Positions 1 through 27,590 of a DNA stretch of 64,000 bases are shown piece by piece. The position numbers and the translations under genes are program-made. Under the pieces are notes generated by a model, which ran no database searches, had not been told where the DNA came from, and saw only the letters and a list, made by a program, of their open reading frames with translations. Location: positions 11,024,913 through 11,088,912 of the forward strand of contig NC_051131.1 in the NCBI RefSeq assembly GCF_014839805.1, written 5' to 3'. Positions within the stretch are counted from its first letter, which is position 1; each line of letters starts with the position of its first letter. The stretch is from Manduca sexta (Eukaryota > Arthropoda > Insecta > Lepidoptera > Sphingidae).

Positions 1-1913
1 TATTACTTATCGATTTAAAGATAGCGAATCCTCAATTGTTTATATATTTTGGGATTCAGTTTTTAGTTGGGAATTACACGCAATTAAATTATCATTATTA
101 ACACAAAAGACGATAAAAATGCCGATAATCTGTTATTAATTTTTACACGTATACATTAAATATTTAAGTTTATGAGCGCTGAACTATTTTAGTTTGTGGT
201 CCGAGAACTATTCAAGGCTAACACATATTATAATATCTAATGTCGGTATATATACATATATGATATACATAATCATATTTGTTGTGTAATAACGAATTAG
301 TCACGTAAAATCATTGACGTATATTGTATAGCAAGAATGTCTATATAAACTATTTGTTCAAAATCTGAACTACAATGACGACCAACACGTCACTGTTGTA
401 ATCTATTTATTCACTTGTAAAACAAATAATTTTACTTATTTGACTAATATTTTTTATTCACATTCAGGTTTGCACTTAGACTCGAGTTTTTATATCATGA
501 GCGCCACTCCGTACATATCCACAAGCTGTCAATATTGACCACACTAAAGTCAGTTTGAATGGTTTACAGTTCAATTCAATTGAACACAATGAATGCTCGG
601 AACGCCAAATCTAATACTATAAAAAGTTTGAACACTGCTATAATCTGTGTCATTTCTTACCGATATAAATGCAAATATTTGTAGGTTGTCAGCAACCGTT
701 AAACCAATTTGGATGAAAATTGGCAAAGGGATCAACCATATCCTGCCGTTCCGTCATGTATTGACCTGTCATAGTGCCACTACGTTTATGGCTATGACGT
801 AGCCACGTCTCATTTTTTTTTTTATTTATTAACGACTAATTTCTTTATTTTACTCCTGTAAGTTTAAGCCACTTACGAATATACAAAGAAATGTTTATTT
901 CCCCTTATTATAAAAAATCTAGTTTTATATTCAGTCTTATATTTAGAATATACTGCACTTATAGTGCAGCCAATTGTTTATTGTTATGTAAGAATATGTT
1001 CATGTGGTGACAGCCTGTAATTAAAACAGCACTGCAGCAATTGTTTACTGAATTGTTACAAATAACTATGTAAGATGTATGTTATGTTGACTGTTCAAAT
1101 AAATAAATAATTAAAATATTGCGCGGTCTATAAAATAAAAACTTGAATTGTGTTACGGCGGGTCGCGATTGAGGTCAGCCAGTTATATCCAGTAAGGCAC
1201 GTCATAATAGCAAAATATGCAAACACTAATTAAAAAAAAAATTAGTCCACCAATATTTATCTGTATTATTTTGTTTTCAGCAAGTAGGTTTAATGTATGT
1301 GTGGAAGTCTTAGAGGCGAACTTTTCCGAGTTATATAGTTGAGTAGATATTTATGTAAGTACTTATTTTTTATTTCGACAGCATGGCGATGTATATTTTC
1401 TATGGAAGGGTTGAGAGCTTAATTCCACAGGAATTCATATTCTTGTAGAAAAAGTGACTTCGGTACTTATCGAAAGGACCATGAATTTCGTAAAGGTTAA
1501 ACAGTTTCGTTTAAACAGAAGAATGAGTTAATACATTTTTATTAAGTGCAATAAGTTCAAAAAGTTTCATGTTCACTTTTGAACGTATCAAAAGTCCCAC
1601 AAAATTCTGATTTATCGGAACTAGGCAATTATTTAATATTCACAATTAATTATCTTGTGCCTATAAATATTTAATAAATGCCTAATACAACATTGTGCAA
1701 TATTTGATGAGGTATATGAACTTAATTATAGTCGTTCCGTGGTCATTTCAATCAATGAGGAGACATTCGATCTTTATTGCTAGACACTATCTGTTGCCGC
1801 GGTCTCTTTAGTGCACGTTTAGTCTCGACTAGTACGCAACCTGAAGAACACCTCCAGGTTAGACTTGCGTAAAAATACGATCATAGTGAAAAAAAATTTA
1901 TAAACATTTTAGA
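1..1913. other. Upstream flank of KMO, no gene seen
   Basis: AT-rich sequence with no exon that I can support. The last 150 bases or so (about 1740-1913) are more GC-rich than the rest and probably contain the KMO promoter and 5' UTR, but I see no convincing TATA box. An AATAAA-rich stretch near 1100 could be the 3' end of an upstream transcript, with no coding evidence for it. Confidence 0.4.
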
Positions 1914-17199
<15,286 letters not shown>

Positions 17200-17316
17200 G
17201 AATAGCGTAAAGTATTATTGTAACTGTCGCCTTTTTCCGAGGTAGACGTTAATATCTACTTGACTAGTGTAGATATTGTCGAACATTGTATTTTTAAAAA
17301 CTGTATTACTATTCCA

Positions 17317-17322
17317 AATAAA
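17317..17322 (+). promoter_or_regulatory. Polyadenylation signal of KMO
   Basis: AATAAA, 118 bases after the KMO stop codon, in an AT-rich context. It is the first canonical signal downstream on this strand, so it is the likely 3' end of the transcript. Confidence 0.6.
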
Positions 17323-19345
17323 GATTTATTATAATTATTATTTTTATATTGTTACTGCTCGGTTCGTAAAATCGGTAAGTGCCAGCACTCACGGGTCAAG
17401 TGAGTGCTGTTATTATATGTATTAAGTAATTATTTGAATTTTAAATTGTTTGTTTTGAGTGACGCGTGGTTTAAGTTATTATTAAAATATATTTGTTATG
17501 TAATCTTTAATTAAAAAAATATTAAAAATAATAGATGTGTTTTTTTAAAGTAATCTATGTATTGAAAGCTAAAGTCGCTAATCTGTTCCAATGTTGAAGT
17601 TTGTTTTTTTATAAACGGCAAGCTCCTGGTTTTTTAATCACTGGAACGGATATCTAGCGGGTAAATCAAATACTTTGATTTACTTTAAAATAACATGATA
17701 TGTAACAATACAGGATAGTAGGATAGGTACTGTGAAATGAGGCAATAAGGGCCACTATTAAATGATATAGTTAAAAGTAAACGTCTTCGATTGAAAAAAA
17801 ATCACTTGCAGTAAGATAAGGAACTAAAAATGTTCATATCTCAGCTTTTACCAATTATGCCGTGTTGTATTTAATATCAAATATATAAATAGACTGTATC
17901 TATGTTCATGCAACTTCCATCGATTATTATCTATTTAAATAGGTCGTTGATATTTAGATATTGAAGCTGTGAATCGTTTTGAAAATTTTTAGCGAATTAA
18001 TACATTATTCATATGTAAACAGGATATCACTATTTGTGAAAATATTATGCTTAAACATGCGAGTTTGACATTTAATAGTATTATAAGACGAAAATGGCTA
18101 TTTATTTGTTGCAGAAACAAAAATAAGCCTTATTTTATCTTATTTAGTGCTGCAGTGCGTTTTAATCCTTTCAAACTACAACCTTATATTTAAAAGCGTT
18201 AAAATTTAAGTTTGTTTAGCATTTAGTGGTCGAGATTCGGCGTCTTTCCAACTTCGTACAATATTAAAGCGAAAAACAGAAACATGCCGATGAGAACTCG
18301 CATTTTTTTATAATATGCATCTATTATAGCACTCGTGGTGCTAAGGCGGCGATAGTCTAGTTGGTTGTGGAACGGATTGCCGACACGAATTTTCGCAGGT
18401 TCAAAACCCAAGGTCACTTCTGACATTTCCAAAAGTTATTTGTGTAGGCCAAATTATTTATAAATTATCGCTTACTTTAACGGTGAAGGAAAATATTGTG
18501 AGGAAACCTGAGAAGCTCTCTATAAAAAAATTGAGGATATGTGAAGTCTGCCAATCCGCACTAAGCCAGCATAGTGGATTAAGGCCTTACACCTTTCAGT
18601 AGTGGAAGCCTGTGCTCAGCAGTGCTCAGTATACAGGGCTAATATTATTATAGTAATAACTAATAAACACGTAATTTAAATATTTCCATAAGGAAACTTT
18701 AATTTGACGATAAATCAAACCTATCACTTACCTGAAAAACAACAAAGTAACATTTTAAAAAACGTTACTAAGATTATTAAGGATATTTTGATCTTGAATA
18801 TTTAATCTCATAATTTATATCAATTTAATATGACGAAGCAGTTGTAACTAGTCATCTAGCAACTTGTAAGAAAAAGATGGCATAAATCGAAACAATTTGA
18901 ATTCATTGGAATTTAAATGATTGTATGAAATAATTTATTATGGCTTTATGAATATATGTTCTAAAATAATATGGTTTAGAACATAAAAGAGTTGCATTCT
19001 GAGTTGATTGCTTACTCCTCACTCGGGCATAATGGGCGACGCGCGTTCAACTAGCGTGAAACGGTACATAAAATTTTAGTTTACCTGCAGTGTTTTAACG
19101 TATGAAGATTATTTTGAGTGGGTTTAAGATTTATTCAAGCATTCATGAGGTATGGCACTTAATAAACACGTGGAATGTTTTGTTTTAGAACTTTATGGCA
19201 TGGCATTGCGCGATTTCTTTTTTTGAGGGTAGGTAGAAGTGTATCGCACATATATTAAGTTCTATTAGGTCCTATTTGAGATGAAAAAAACGATGAAGAG
19301 GACAGGTCCTGTACTCTATACCTATATCTATTATTATAGGCATAG
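17323..19345. other. Intergenic AT-rich sequence with one SINE
   Basis: No exon seen. A ten-base-pair hairpin (17383-17392 with 17400-17409) lies just past the KMO 3' end, and a family A SINE occupies 18344-18652. The rest is unassigned. Confidence 0.5.
18344..18652 (+). repeat. tRNA-derived SINE, family A
   Basis: Head GGCGGCGATAGTCTAGTTGG, box-B-like GGTTCAAAACCC, body AACGGTGAAGGAAAATATTG, and tail CAGGGCTAATATTATTATAG. Moderately diverged. Confidence 0.75.
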
Positions 19346-19757
19346 CCCCTTATTCATAAACATTATTTATCTAAGGACTTGTAACATAATCTATATAAGT
19401 CCAAATGTCAACTGTCAAATATATGTATAAGTAGTCTGTGGTGTGAAAAAATAAACTTCCTCTTCCTTGGATGCAATGCAAACATGGAGTTTGCATTGCA
19501 TCCAAGTTAATCTCTATAATAACATAAAATTCCTGCTTCCTCCCACGCACAACAAAAAATAATACAGGGCTGAGCATTGCTATGATAGCAAGTCTGTTTC
19601 TGAGCTTTGTTTATGTGACAGCCAACTAGATTAAAGTTGTATCACAGTATTAGCCAATCACAAAAATCCTATGTGTACGCACCGCGAAGGCTGCCATGCC
19701 GTCAGCACTGAAAAACAGACACACAGCAATGTTCCGTCCTTAGATAAAACAATAATA
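19346..19757. mobile_element. Longer member of the snapback MITE family
   Basis: Left end CTTATTCATAAACATTATTT and right end TCCGTCCTTAGATAAA match, in inverted orientation, the arms of the element at 10692-10822. An internal GAGCATTGCTATGATAGCAA is also shared. It contains a perfect 18-bp hairpin at 19466-19506. Confidence 0.6.
19466..19506. repeat. Perfect 18-bp hairpin
   Basis: Arms 19466-19483 and 19489-19506 are exact reverse complements (CTTGGATGCAATGCAAAC) around a five-base loop. It lies inside the MITE-like element. Confidence 0.9.
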
Positions 19758-19889
19758 TATCTTCTACCCCAAACAAAGATATAGTCGATGAAATACATGT
19801 TTCTAGGTGCAGAGCAGAGTATGTTTAATTCAACTTTTGAGATACAGAAAGGGTTTGGTTTATTTTTACGATCGATCGCCTGCCTAAGT

Positions 19890-20078
19890 TTGCTGGTGAT
19901 AGGATATATTTTATATTCTGATGAGAGATGATTATCCCTCGGCAGTCGACACAACTGCCGGCCCGTTGAATCCGTATATACATAGGCTGATCCCGGAACG
20001 CGACACAACTACGTAGGCCGCTATGGCAGGTTTTAACATAACTATCCGGGCGGATATAAAATATATCCTACCACTAGC
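19890..20078 (-). repeat. Family D repeat with an inverted end duplication
   Basis: Read on the minus strand it starts GGTAGGATATATTTTATATC, passes through CGCGTTCCGGGATCAGCC and a GTCGACTGCCGAGG segment, then meets an inverted copy of its own head (19890-19915) in place of the usual CCCCACTCCACTTACC tail. Confidence 0.6.
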
Positions 20079-21316
20079 AAAACGAATAAAACAATATTAG
20101 AATATACCAAATGAAATAAGTGCGAATACAACGAACACATCATTCACGAAGCCGAAACTTTGATATTAACCAACTGACACAATCAGGTGTTCGTAATTCG
20201 GTCAGTGTTTACCGCATGCATAATCTTTGCTTGATTAACTATTATAGTATTCCAGAACTTATATTTCTATAGGAATATTAATATAAATTTCAATGAATTC
20301 TGTGATATTCGTATTTCGGATAGTTTCAAGGTGTCACAGTTGAATAAAGGGACGTGAGAAACAGCTGTTATAAAAGAGTATTTTAACCGACTTAAAAAAG
20401 GATATTAATCAATTCGACTTATATTTTTTATGTGTTATTGTTATCTCAGAACTCGGTCATTTATAAATAAACAAAATGTTTATATAACAGGAAATAAATT
20501 TATAACAAAAGAACAATACATACAGTAAAAATATGCAATTATACATTATACAAATATATTGAAAATTAATGTATAGTTACATCTAAAATCTATAGATGAA
20601 TAATACACCTATTTCTGTTCCTGCTCCTATGCATCCAGAGTCTAAATAGTAAATGTATGGTACTGTACAGATTGTCAGACATACTGGAGAACCAATATAA
20701 TCAAAGAGGATTATAATATATAATATGGAAAAATATAATATTTGTACGCTGTCGAAAGGCCAATGTATATTGAACAGTGTATTATGTATATTGTATTTCA
20801 ATAAGACTGGTAAGACCTATAAACAACAAACAAAGAATTTACAAATATTTTTTTTTTAAATTTGAATCCATTTTTAAGTGTCCCTCAGTCCATATTACAA
20901 CGGTGAAGAAGTCCTGAACTCCTGCATCAGCAAATATATTTGATGCACTATAAATGCGTGACTTTCCAATTCAATAAGCATCATTGCATTGCAGCTTTAG
21001 TACTGAACGATTTTTGCTGTTTCTTTAAGGAACGCTGACGGAGATACAAAATCAGTGTGCCTTGAACAAAGTCATTTTTATATCTTCGCTGCATCTCGCA
21101 AACCTCCTTGCAAGCAAATTGCATCTAATGGAAACGTTCCGTTCGTATTACCACAGAATAGAGAAAAGCAATACGTACTCAGTATTATACTACTTGGTGT
21201 GAAACAATTACTGTATTGTTTCATTACTAGGTTTTTTATAATATTAGTTAGATTAATAAAAATATTTGGGAACCCATCCTATATTCCTAAAACAAAAAAG
21301 TGTTTATTACATATAC

Positions 21317-21375
21317 ATTCACGCCTTTTATTCCAAAAAGGTAGCAAGAGGCCTGGTGCACGCATTTTTTGCCGT
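21317..21375 (-). repeat. SINE family B tail fragment
   Basis: CATTCACGCCTTTTATTCC followed by a CTGGTGCACGC-like stretch and GCCGTGCGTA matches the tail of the copy at 25701-25997. Confidence 0.5.
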
Positions 21376-21480
21376 GCGTATTTATTTATTTATTTTAGGA
21401 AGATTTACAGACAATTTACATCAGTAGAGGCTAAACACAAGATATAGTCCTATGCTAATTACAAATGTTCACCAAACAAT

Positions 21481-21797
21481 CATCAGCCCTGTATTATATA
21501 TTGTCCCACTGTTGGGCACGGGTCTCCTCTACCTACTTCTGAGAGGGATTAGGCCTTAGTCCACCACGCTGGCCTAGTGCGGATTGGTAGACTTCACACA
21601 CCCTCGAAATTCCTATAGAGAACTTCTCAGGTATGCAGGTTTCCGCACGATGTTTTCCTTTACCGTTATAGCAAGCGATAATTCACAAAGAATACACACA
21701 TAATTTTTTAGAAAAGTCTGAGGTGTGGGCCCTTGGGATTTGAACCTGCGGACATTTGTCTCGGCAGTCCGTTCCATAACCAACTAGGCTATCGCTT
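21481..21797 (-). repeat. tRNA-derived SINE, family A, full length
   Basis: Left end CATCAGCCCTGTATTATATA, right end with the tRNA-like head near GGCTATCGC. One of the best preserved copies, directly followed by a SINE-B fragment. Confidence 0.8.
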
Positions 21798-21854
21798 CTT
21801 CGCCAGTAAAATTTATATTCCGTCTCCTGTTGTGAGTCAATTGCCATATCAGGC

Positions 21855-21970
21855 ATAAATTTCATACTCCGGGCTGATACTGAGTAGAAAAACCCAATAT
21901 CACAAGCCGGACTCGGTGATCGTACACAAGACCTCAGCTTTCCAGTCCTACTGTAATACAACCACGTCAC
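21855..21970 (-). repeat. SINE family B fragment
   Basis: Contains CTCCGGGCTGATACTGAGTA and GAAAAACCCAATATCAC on the plus strand, as in 25701-25997. It abuts the family A SINE. Confidence 0.65.
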
Positions 21971-22364
21971 CATGTATGTTTACGTTAAAATGAAATAACG
22001 CTGTGCTTTCAACATTATTTTTAAAAGTGTTATTCTGCAAAACTTCGATACCGTAAACGGTTACCCGTTCACGCCATTTTCTACTAACTTTTTAAAATAA
22101 CTTTTAAGCATAAATCTTCTCGCAAAGTTGACGTAAAAGGAGCAGCGACCGAAGCTAAGATGCCTTTCTACAATCGTATACGTTAACGTTAGGTATGTTT
22201 GAGAATGAATTATTCTAACGATAAACTTATATTCCCATTTTTTCCGTGTTTATTAGCGTTAGCGACTGTCGAGTCGCGTCTTAGTTCTAGCCCAAGTTTA
22301 GTTATACCGTCCTAGTACCGCTTTACTATTAGGAAAAACACTTTGAAATAATCATGTGTTGGAA

Positions 22365-22545
22365 TAAAACTATTTTGAATATTTTGTCGCGGTTTTTTAT
22401 ATACTAATTTTCTTCCGACGTTACGAAGACCTTTTCGCAGCCATCGTGGCCACGGAGCGGACTGAAGACTGCAGCAAAGTCTTCGAAACGTCGGGAATAA
22501 ATTATAAGATAAAAACCCCGATAAAATCTGTAAAATAGATTTAAT
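22365..22545. mobile_element. Foldback repeat, family P
   Basis: Two arms, with CTTCCGACGTTACGAAGAC on the left and GTCTTCGAAACGTCGGGA on the right, extend outward into GTCGCGGTTTTT and AAAACCCCGATAAAATC. The centre is near 22455. This is a palindromic MITE-like structure. Confidence 0.6.
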
Positions 22546-22839
22546 TCCATGTCTAACATTCGGGTAAACATAAGAAATCATTATTCATGTGTATTGATAG
22601 TATATAAATATTTACGTAGATTATTTTGTATTTTTATAATGTTATCTAATATTTTCAAACTCGATATTGATAAACATAATCATTTAAACATAAAATAAAA
22701 AAATGCGAAATGTTATTTTTTGCTTTGTCAGTATATTATAATTTAGAAGTATAATATACCTTGGTGATAAACGAAGAGGTAAAAAAACATATCTTTTTTT
22801 GTTAATAAACTTAGAAGTATGTCTCGCCATAATCTCGAT

Positions 22840-22968
22840 GGTGGTAGTATATATTTTATATCCGGATAGCGACCATCGTACACAAGTTATTAAAACGCGC
22901 CATAGTGGCCCACGTCAGTGTGTCGCGATCCGGGATCAGCTGGTCGGCATAATAGGGTACCGGACTCA
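22840..22968 (+). repeat. Family D repeat, 5' part
   Basis: Starts GGTGGTAGTATATATTTTAT and includes CGCGATCCGGGATCAGCTGG, parallel to 48921-49168. Confidence 0.55.
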
Positions 22969-23324
22969 TTTTTGTTCTTTACTATTATCAAATATTTACA
23001 TAATATAAATTATAACACAGAAGGAATTATTAAAATCCGGTAAAAAATCAACAAGTTATAAGTCTTTGAATTTCGGTGGAAGGGATAATTAACAAGAAAC
23101 AGAAAAGAGACGAAATATCCATATGTGACGTCATCGGGAATTACGACGCGTGCGGAAAAAAGAGATGAAGCGATATCCCCACATCGCGCCCACTTCTGCA
23201 CGTTACAATATTTTAAATATGAATTACTCGCTCATTTTTTAACCAATTGTGATGCAGTTTTCGCAGGAGTGCTTCTTTTTCGTATTATTAACCATTACAT
23301 ATAGAATAATGTACAAAATCAAGC

Positions 23325-23450
23325 ATAGGCCGGTCCCCTATTGTGTCGACTGTCGTGGGGTAATCATCTGTCGTCAGTCGACATTTTATTAGACCCCACT
23401 CCACTTATCAGGTGCAATTGGTCACTTCACGTGCCCATTTAAAGAAAAAT
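23325..23450 (+). repeat. Family D repeat, 3' part
   Basis: GTGTCGACTGTCGTGGGGTA and CATCTGTCGTCAGTCGACAT followed by CCCCACTCCACTTATCAGG match the second half of 48921-49168. Confidence 0.6.
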
Positions 23451-23850
23451 AATCTTAATTAACGAAATACCCCGCGATATGGAAATCATTATGAATCACA
23501 TTTTAGAATTAATTTAAGGACACAGGAAATATATCACATTCAACAAAGCCGTTAATAAGAACAAAACCATTGACATTATTATAAAAGTTGGACGGGGCGT
23601 TCCCAAATCGCATTCCGAGATTTGGCGACGAATCGAAAGTGTCCCAACCCCGGCCAAATTAATTGGAGCTCGGTTTGACTAGAAAAAAGAAATGTGCGAA
23701 CTATGTTGACTTTAATGATAATTTATAGCTTGCGTTACGTGAGAATTGACTGCGAGGTTGTCTCTTTTATTTATTTCGAGAGCATTAACTTTGACCGGAG
23801 CGATGATAAAAATAATATTCATCAACCAAAATTATTTGTATTTATATATT

Positions 23851-24055
23851 ACTAGCTTTTGCTCGCGGCTTCGTCCGCATGGTGGAGTTTTCTGGGATAA
23901 AAGTCCCCCTTTATATTTTCCCGGGATAGAAAGTAGCCTATAACCTTCCCAGGGTCTTAAACGATCTCGATATCAAATTAAAAAAAAACCGTTCCGTAGT
24001 TTTTGAGAAAATCAATTTATACATATAAACACCAAAATAGTTATATTATAAATGC
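23851..24055 (-). mobile_element. Helitron-like element
   Basis: Begins on the plus strand with ACTAGCTTTTGCTCGCGGCT (reverse of the CTAGT terminus), then TTCTGGGATAAAAGTCC and TTTTCCCGGGAT; closest to the copy at 14789-14997. Confidence 0.7.
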
Positions 24056-24199
24056 GATGTTATACTCATTAATTTCAGTACACCTATCGACCATTTCTGT
24101 GAATTCCTACAGTTTACATAGAAGTTCTGACGATTAAACGCAGCATTCGATTTAATTTAAAAATTGTAATATATAGAGCTGGTCTTTCATTGAGTCCAA

Positions 24200-24387
24200 T
24201 CTATACTTATAAATGCGAAAATATTTTTGTCTGTTAACCTTAAACGTTTAAATTGCTGGACCGATTTCGATGAAATGTGTTATAGAGATAGTTTGAAACC
24301 ATGGGAAGGATAAACGCTGCCTTATATAACGGGACTTTTATCCCGGACAAAAAATTCACACGGGTGGAACCGTAAACCAAAGCTAGT
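24200..24387 (+). mobile_element. Helitron-like element
   Basis: Starts TCTATACTTATAAATGCG and ends AACCAAAGCTAGT after a decayed hairpin. Internal CCGATTTCGATGAAATGTG matches the family. Confidence 0.65.
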
Positions 24388-25128
24388 ATAAAATAAATAT
24401 TAATTGAGTGAATAAATATAGCTCACAAATATAAAAGATCTGAACAACAAAACAATACGCTTACAAGCCTCTGAAACATAATCCCAAATGTTCTCAATTT
24501 GTTACATGGTACGGAGTCTCAAGAAATCTTCGTAAGAGTAACAGCACTTGGGTGACTGGACAACCCTTTTAAGTGTACTCTCAGAAAATCTTCATAGGAA
24601 GTACCTTATACAACTGAAGAATTTCGTGCGCGACGCGATTATGTTACGTAGGAACTAAGCACCTGTCATTGGAAACTTCGGTGACAGTTAAAAATATAGC
24701 TTATTTAATTTACAAATGCCTAATAAGTATGACTAATTTTGCTAGAAATAATTTCTTTTAGGGTTCCCTACCTCAAAGGAGCCCTTATAAGATCACTTTC
24801 TTGCCTATCCCAGTTCAAATTTATATCAAATACTGGGGTTCACGGTTTTCTTCAACTGTGAAGAGACATAAGATGTTAAGTCTCATAATGCCAAGTAATA
24901 ACGCTACTATCATTTGTCTAATGCGGTACTTGATAAATTAGGTATAACAATGTATAATATTATATATTATCCTATCCTTCATACTTGTGGAAACTTGATT
25001 TGTGTTTATTATGTATATTTAAATTTTGGTTCGATGTCAGTTACTTTAATTTAATACTAACACCTTGTTTACAAGAACTTCGCCCAGGGGCAAGTTGATA
25101 AGGAGAATGTGAAAACTATAAATTGTAG

Positions 25129-25196
25129 GTAAAGTCGAGAGCACATTTTCCTTTCCCACTTCCCATCTCCCGCTTTAACAATAACATAGAGCAGAG
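25129..25196 (+). repeat. Unclassified repeat shared with 44294-44360
   Basis: AAGTCGAGAGCACATTTTCC and a TTTAACAATAACATAG segment are matched in order at 44294-44360. No further copies noticed. Confidence 0.55.
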
Positions 25197-25700
25197 CGTA
25201 ATTGAGCGTATGGAATATTAGGCATGGAATTAGTGAATTCATTAGAGTTTCGAAGTACGGGTATGATCAATCAAGCAAGTCAAGTCAAAGATTTAGGATT
25301 TTGGTTTCTTTACATTTGGCAACATTTTTAGAATCTCTTTGAGCAGCTACCCTACCCTGTCCCCCTTGGTGACGCCATTACTTGTTTAGATAATAAAATA
25401 AAATAAATAACAAAGAACTTCCATACGGTCAAAATGGTTAGAAAAGAGGTCTAATCTGATAATATAGGTCTAAGCTTCTTCAACATCGCATCCGATGTTT
25501 TTCAAGTTTGATCAGTTCTTTAATGAGTGCTAATTCTTTGTTCGTTTTGTTTGTGTCAGATTATAATGTGGGAGGGATGTTTGTAGGACTCAAGCATTTT
25601 AATTGGCGGCCTGATCAAAGCGACATCGGCCAGCGGATATTCAACGTATCTGTCTGTTACTTAGGTACGTAGACGATATCTATATGTTGATTTTTTTTTT

Positions 25701-25997
25701 ACACACACACACTCACGCCTTTAATCATCGAAGGGGTAGGCAGAAACGCAACTGGTGCACCTTTTTTTTTCGCGAGGAAAATACGCATTATCGCTACCGC
25801 CATCTAGGGGATGAACTATTCGTCGTGCGTATATCGTCCCATGATGTGATAGGGGCGAGCCTATCGCCATATCGAATTCTAAACTCCGGGCTGATACTGA
25901 GTAGAAAAACCGAATATCATTTGCTCGACCCGGGGATGGAACTAAAGCCCTCAGAACTGGAGTCGTACCATAATACTGCTATGCTACCAAGGCGGTC
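25701..25997 (-). repeat. tRNA-derived SINE, family B, full length
   Basis: Left end is a CA microsatellite and CACGCCTTTAATC tail; right end is the tRNA-like head (CTACCAAGGCGGTC). The middle has ATGATGTGATAGGGGCGAGC and CGGGCTGATACTGAGTAG. The 107-residue reading frame over it is a shadow. Confidence 0.75.
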
Positions 25998-26741
25998 AAA
26001 TTTATAATAAATAATAAAAAGTTTTTATATTCATAGTTATTACTCAATTTGAAATACTCGTTCTCCATAGTATGTTCAGAAGGCAGTAGATTTAAAAAGA
26101 TCTACTTAACTACTGCGATCAATATAGCAGGGCATGTACCTGGATTTTCAAAGAACCGGCTTTAGGAGACTTGATTACTTGGGAGTTTCCGATAAAATAC
26201 TATAGTATATAAATATTTCTTCCACTGGTTACTTTTTTTGCGAGTGACTTCTTTCAAGAGTGGAGGCCTTTAGTACCGCTATCATTAATCAAAAGTGGGC
26301 TGATATCGCGTCGTCCATTCAAATCGTCCATTCAAATCTAAACTAAAGATATACGGAACCTCAAAAGAACCAGGATAACATATTTTAAACTGTTGTAATA
26401 ATTACTTATCGTTTAAATTAAATAATAAAATGATGATCTAAACAATAACATCAGGCATCAACATTTAAATACTTGATATATTTTTTTTTGCATACGTGTA
26501 ATATCCCTGACCTTCCAATATAGGTAAAGATAATATCGTATAATAAAGTTGTTTGTTAATAAAACTCTAAACACAACAATTGGCATTTTATAATTATTAT
26601 TTTGTTACCAAGCCATCTATAATATTTATATCAGTAATAAAAGACGCCTATAGACTTCCTAATACCAATTGCTCATATAAAACTACTAGGAGCATTTCAA
26701 GCTTTTGAAATGAAAGATTTGTAAAACCACACACGAAATAA

Positions 26742-27013
26742 TAATATCAGCCATGTATTATATAATTTCCCACTACTGGGCGCGGGCCTCTTCTACTACT
26801 GAGAGGTCCTTAGGCCTTAGTCCACCACGCTGGCCTAGTGCGGATTGGTAGACTTCACACACCTTCAAAATTCCTATAGAGAACTTCTCAGGTGTGCAGG
26901 TTTCCTCACGATGTTTTCCTTCACCGTTAAAGCAAGCGATAAGTAGAACAAAGAATACACACATCATTTTAGAAAAGTCAGAGGTGTGCGCTCTTGGGAT
27001 TTGAACCTGCGAA
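26742..27013 (-). repeat. SINE family A, head missing
   Basis: Left end ATAATATCAGCCATGTATTA, body with GATGTTTTCCTTCACCGTTA; the copy stops at box B (TTTGAACCTGCG), so the tRNA-like head is absent. Confidence 0.75.
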
Positions 27014-27370
27014 GACAAGAAAAATGAAAGCAAAATATTTGCAACATAAAAGAGCAAAAACGCATTATTAAATCGTTTTATATTTAACCTTATAATAATA
27101 TAGAGCTGCATAAGATTTAAAATATTTTCAATAGTAATTTTGTTCAGAAGTAAAATTTTTCGGACCCCCATTGAAGCCAGGTGTATTTTATTATTTTAAT
27201 TAATTTTCTAGTCATCCTTGTTGGAACATGTTAATTTCGTAGTTGACTACTACTAATAAACTATATAAAATGTCGATTTATTATTATATGGCCCATTCTC
27301 AATAAGATATAAATCGAATATAAGCTGTTACTTTCTACTACAAGTATAAAACATTACATTCCTTAAACAT

Positions 27371-27590
27371 TGAAATACAACTATTTTTCGGATTTTATCG
27401 CGGTTTTCATTATATTTTCCTGCCGTTTCGAACACTTTGCAGCCTTCATGGTCGCGGAAAGCATTGAGATGCTGATAGCCATAAAAGTCAAAGTTACAAT
27501 AACTAGCTACATTTTACAATTATACAAAAATTTTGATAATTTTCTCAATGTCCAACATTCGTGTAAACATAAGAAATTATTAGTTCCTTA
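27371..27590. repeat. Foldback repeat, family P, one arm clear
   Basis: ATTTTTCGGATTTTATCGCG and CCTGCCGTTTCGAACACTTTG match the left arm of the family; the right arm is decayed. The 73-residue frame over it is incidental. Confidence 0.4.

Larger units (their letters stand above)
19758..21480. other. Intergenic sequence, mostly unassigned
   Basis: Apart from the family D repeat (19890-20078) and SINE-B scraps near 21317-21375, I see no gene or named element. The reading frames at 20583-20801 and 21055-21447 have no recognisable domain. Confidence 0.4.
22546..25700. other. Intergenic, repeats in unassigned sequence
   Basis: Holds family D pieces (22840-22968, 23325-23450) and two Helitron pieces (23851-24055, 24200-24387). 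A GTCGAGAGCACATTTTCC segment (25129-25196) recurs at 44294-44360. No exon recognised. Confidence 0.45.
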
